From: Sorex araneus
Taxonomy: Eukaryota > Chordata > Mammalia > Eulipotyphla > Soricidae
Length of the DNA stretch: 64,000 nucleotides
Assembly (NCBI RefSeq): GCF_027595985.1
Contig: NC_073311.1
Location: forward strand, 45,427,974 to 45,491,973
Reading direction: 5' to 3'
Each line of letters opens with the position of its first letter. Within the stretch, counting starts at the first letter, position 1. Both the position numbers and the translations under genes were made by a program. A model generated the notes under the pieces. The model had not been told where the DNA came from, ran no database searches, and saw nothing but the letters and a program-made list of their open reading frames with translations. Below are positions 63,270-64,000 of the stretch, in pieces.

Positions 63270-64000
63270 GTTTGAAATGTGTTTCACATACTGTATTTTG
63301 AACCATTTTGTGTATATAAATTCATCAGACTTGTTGTAGATGTGAATTGCATTTATCTTGAATCATAAACATAAAACAGTGCAGTCTCTATAATATACTC
63401 TGCTCTTACATGAAACGTTTAAATCAGCATACAGTAAACATACTATAGTACAGTTAGAATATTCCTTCCTTCTTTTCCCTCCTTCCCTCCCTCCCTCCCT
63501 CCCTCCCTCTCTCCCTCCCTCCCTCCCTTCCTTCCTTCCTCCCTCCCTCCCTCCCTCCCTCCCTCCCTCCCTCCCTCTCTCCCTCCCTCCCTCCCTTCCT
63601 TCCTTCCTTCCTTCCTTCCTTCCTGGAAGTGCCAGGAATCAAATTAAACCCAGGGCTGCCGTGTGTAAGGCAAGATCCCTACCCACAATACTGTCTTTCT
63701 GGCCCTGAATATATCTTTCTTAATGCATTTAGCCATGTTTTTCCCCAAGAAAGTATTTGTTCTAGACTGTAGAGTAGCAGTTCTTCATTTTGAGTAATTT
63801 CTGACTTCGTAGATTCTTTTGTTTGCTTTGCAATGGGATTCGTGTTCTGTCTCTGCATTCTCTGAAGTTCTGGCTAGACCTTTGAAAAATATCTGTGAAT
63901 TGATTTGAGCTCAGAGGGTCCATCTGTCGAATCGTTATTATTCCCTTCCTCTAGTTACTTTTTCCACATTTGTACTGTGTATTTTGATATGTCTGTTTAA
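63270..64000 (+). other. HCFC2: HCFC2 intron 11 (partial)
   Basis: Contains the pyrimidine tract at 63462-63623 and an inverted partial Sor SINE at about 63625-63710. The remainder is AT-rich with no recognised exon. Confidence 0.85.
63462..63623 (+). repeat. CCCT/CCTT tract with 68-bp duplication
   Basis: CCCTCTCTCCC at 63505 and 63573 marks a duplicated compound unit. Confidence 0.93.

Noticed and set aside
63454-63642. EGRK-repeat frame on the minus strand
   Set aside because: Translation of the CCCT/CCTT tract in HCFC2 intron 11.

Overview
The window is mammalian nuclear DNA, most likely from a shrew (Soricidae, probably Sorex). The evidence is the very high density of one tRNA-derived SINE. 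It has an A-box/B-box head, a body ending in GTGTGACCCAAAAAGC and a poly-A tail, and I recognise it as the shrew Sor-type SINE. I count roughly 85-90 full or partial copies, about one per 700 bp. The species call is an inference from this repeat. Spliced exons with GT-AG borders, CpG islands, LTRs, LINE remnants and long microsatellites all fit a mammal.

Two protein-coding genes are present, arranged head to head. At the left edge, on the minus strand, lie the first two coding exons of GLT8D2 (2057-2075 and 530-622). They encode the cytoplasmic start and the membrane anchor of a Golgi-type glycosyltransferase, and the rest of the gene lies left of the window. On the plus strand, HCFC2 (host cell factor C2) starts at 40452. 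Eleven coding exons follow, through 63269, giving 554 codons plus one base: the Kelch beta-propeller, the first fibronectin-III segment and the linker. All eleven junction phases close without a frameshift, and the last exons lie right of the window. The same divergent order, GLT8D2 then HCFC2, is known from human 12q23.3.

Layout. 1-2101: GLT8D2 exons and an intron largely filled by a purine/pyrimidine microsatellite. 2102-22200: probable GLT8D2 5' intron, with SINEs, a composite-SINE/mosaic-element cluster (2250-3590), a diverged LTR (about 8440-9350) and a solo LTR with flanking repeats (12651-13979). 22200-23350: a CpG-rich block that is the best candidate for the GLT8D2 promoter. 23400-40000: the space between the two promoters, with three pyrimidine or CT tracts, an endogenous-retrovirus 3' end (polypurine tract plus LTR, 27811-29794) that has a nested insertion, and a mostly unique block (29970-31700). 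40230-41640: HCFC2 CpG-island promoter, exon 1 and a six-unit TG-rich minisatellite. 41640-64000: HCFC2 exons separated by SINE-rich introns.

I found no bacterial, plasmid or CRISPR content and no intact viral gene. The less ordinary signals are structural: the intron-1 minisatellite, the modular/inverted mosaic repeat with stacked target-site duplications, the nested LTR, and higher-order duplications inside the microsatellites. The GLT8D2 start codon also differs from the one a simple ORF scan would give.
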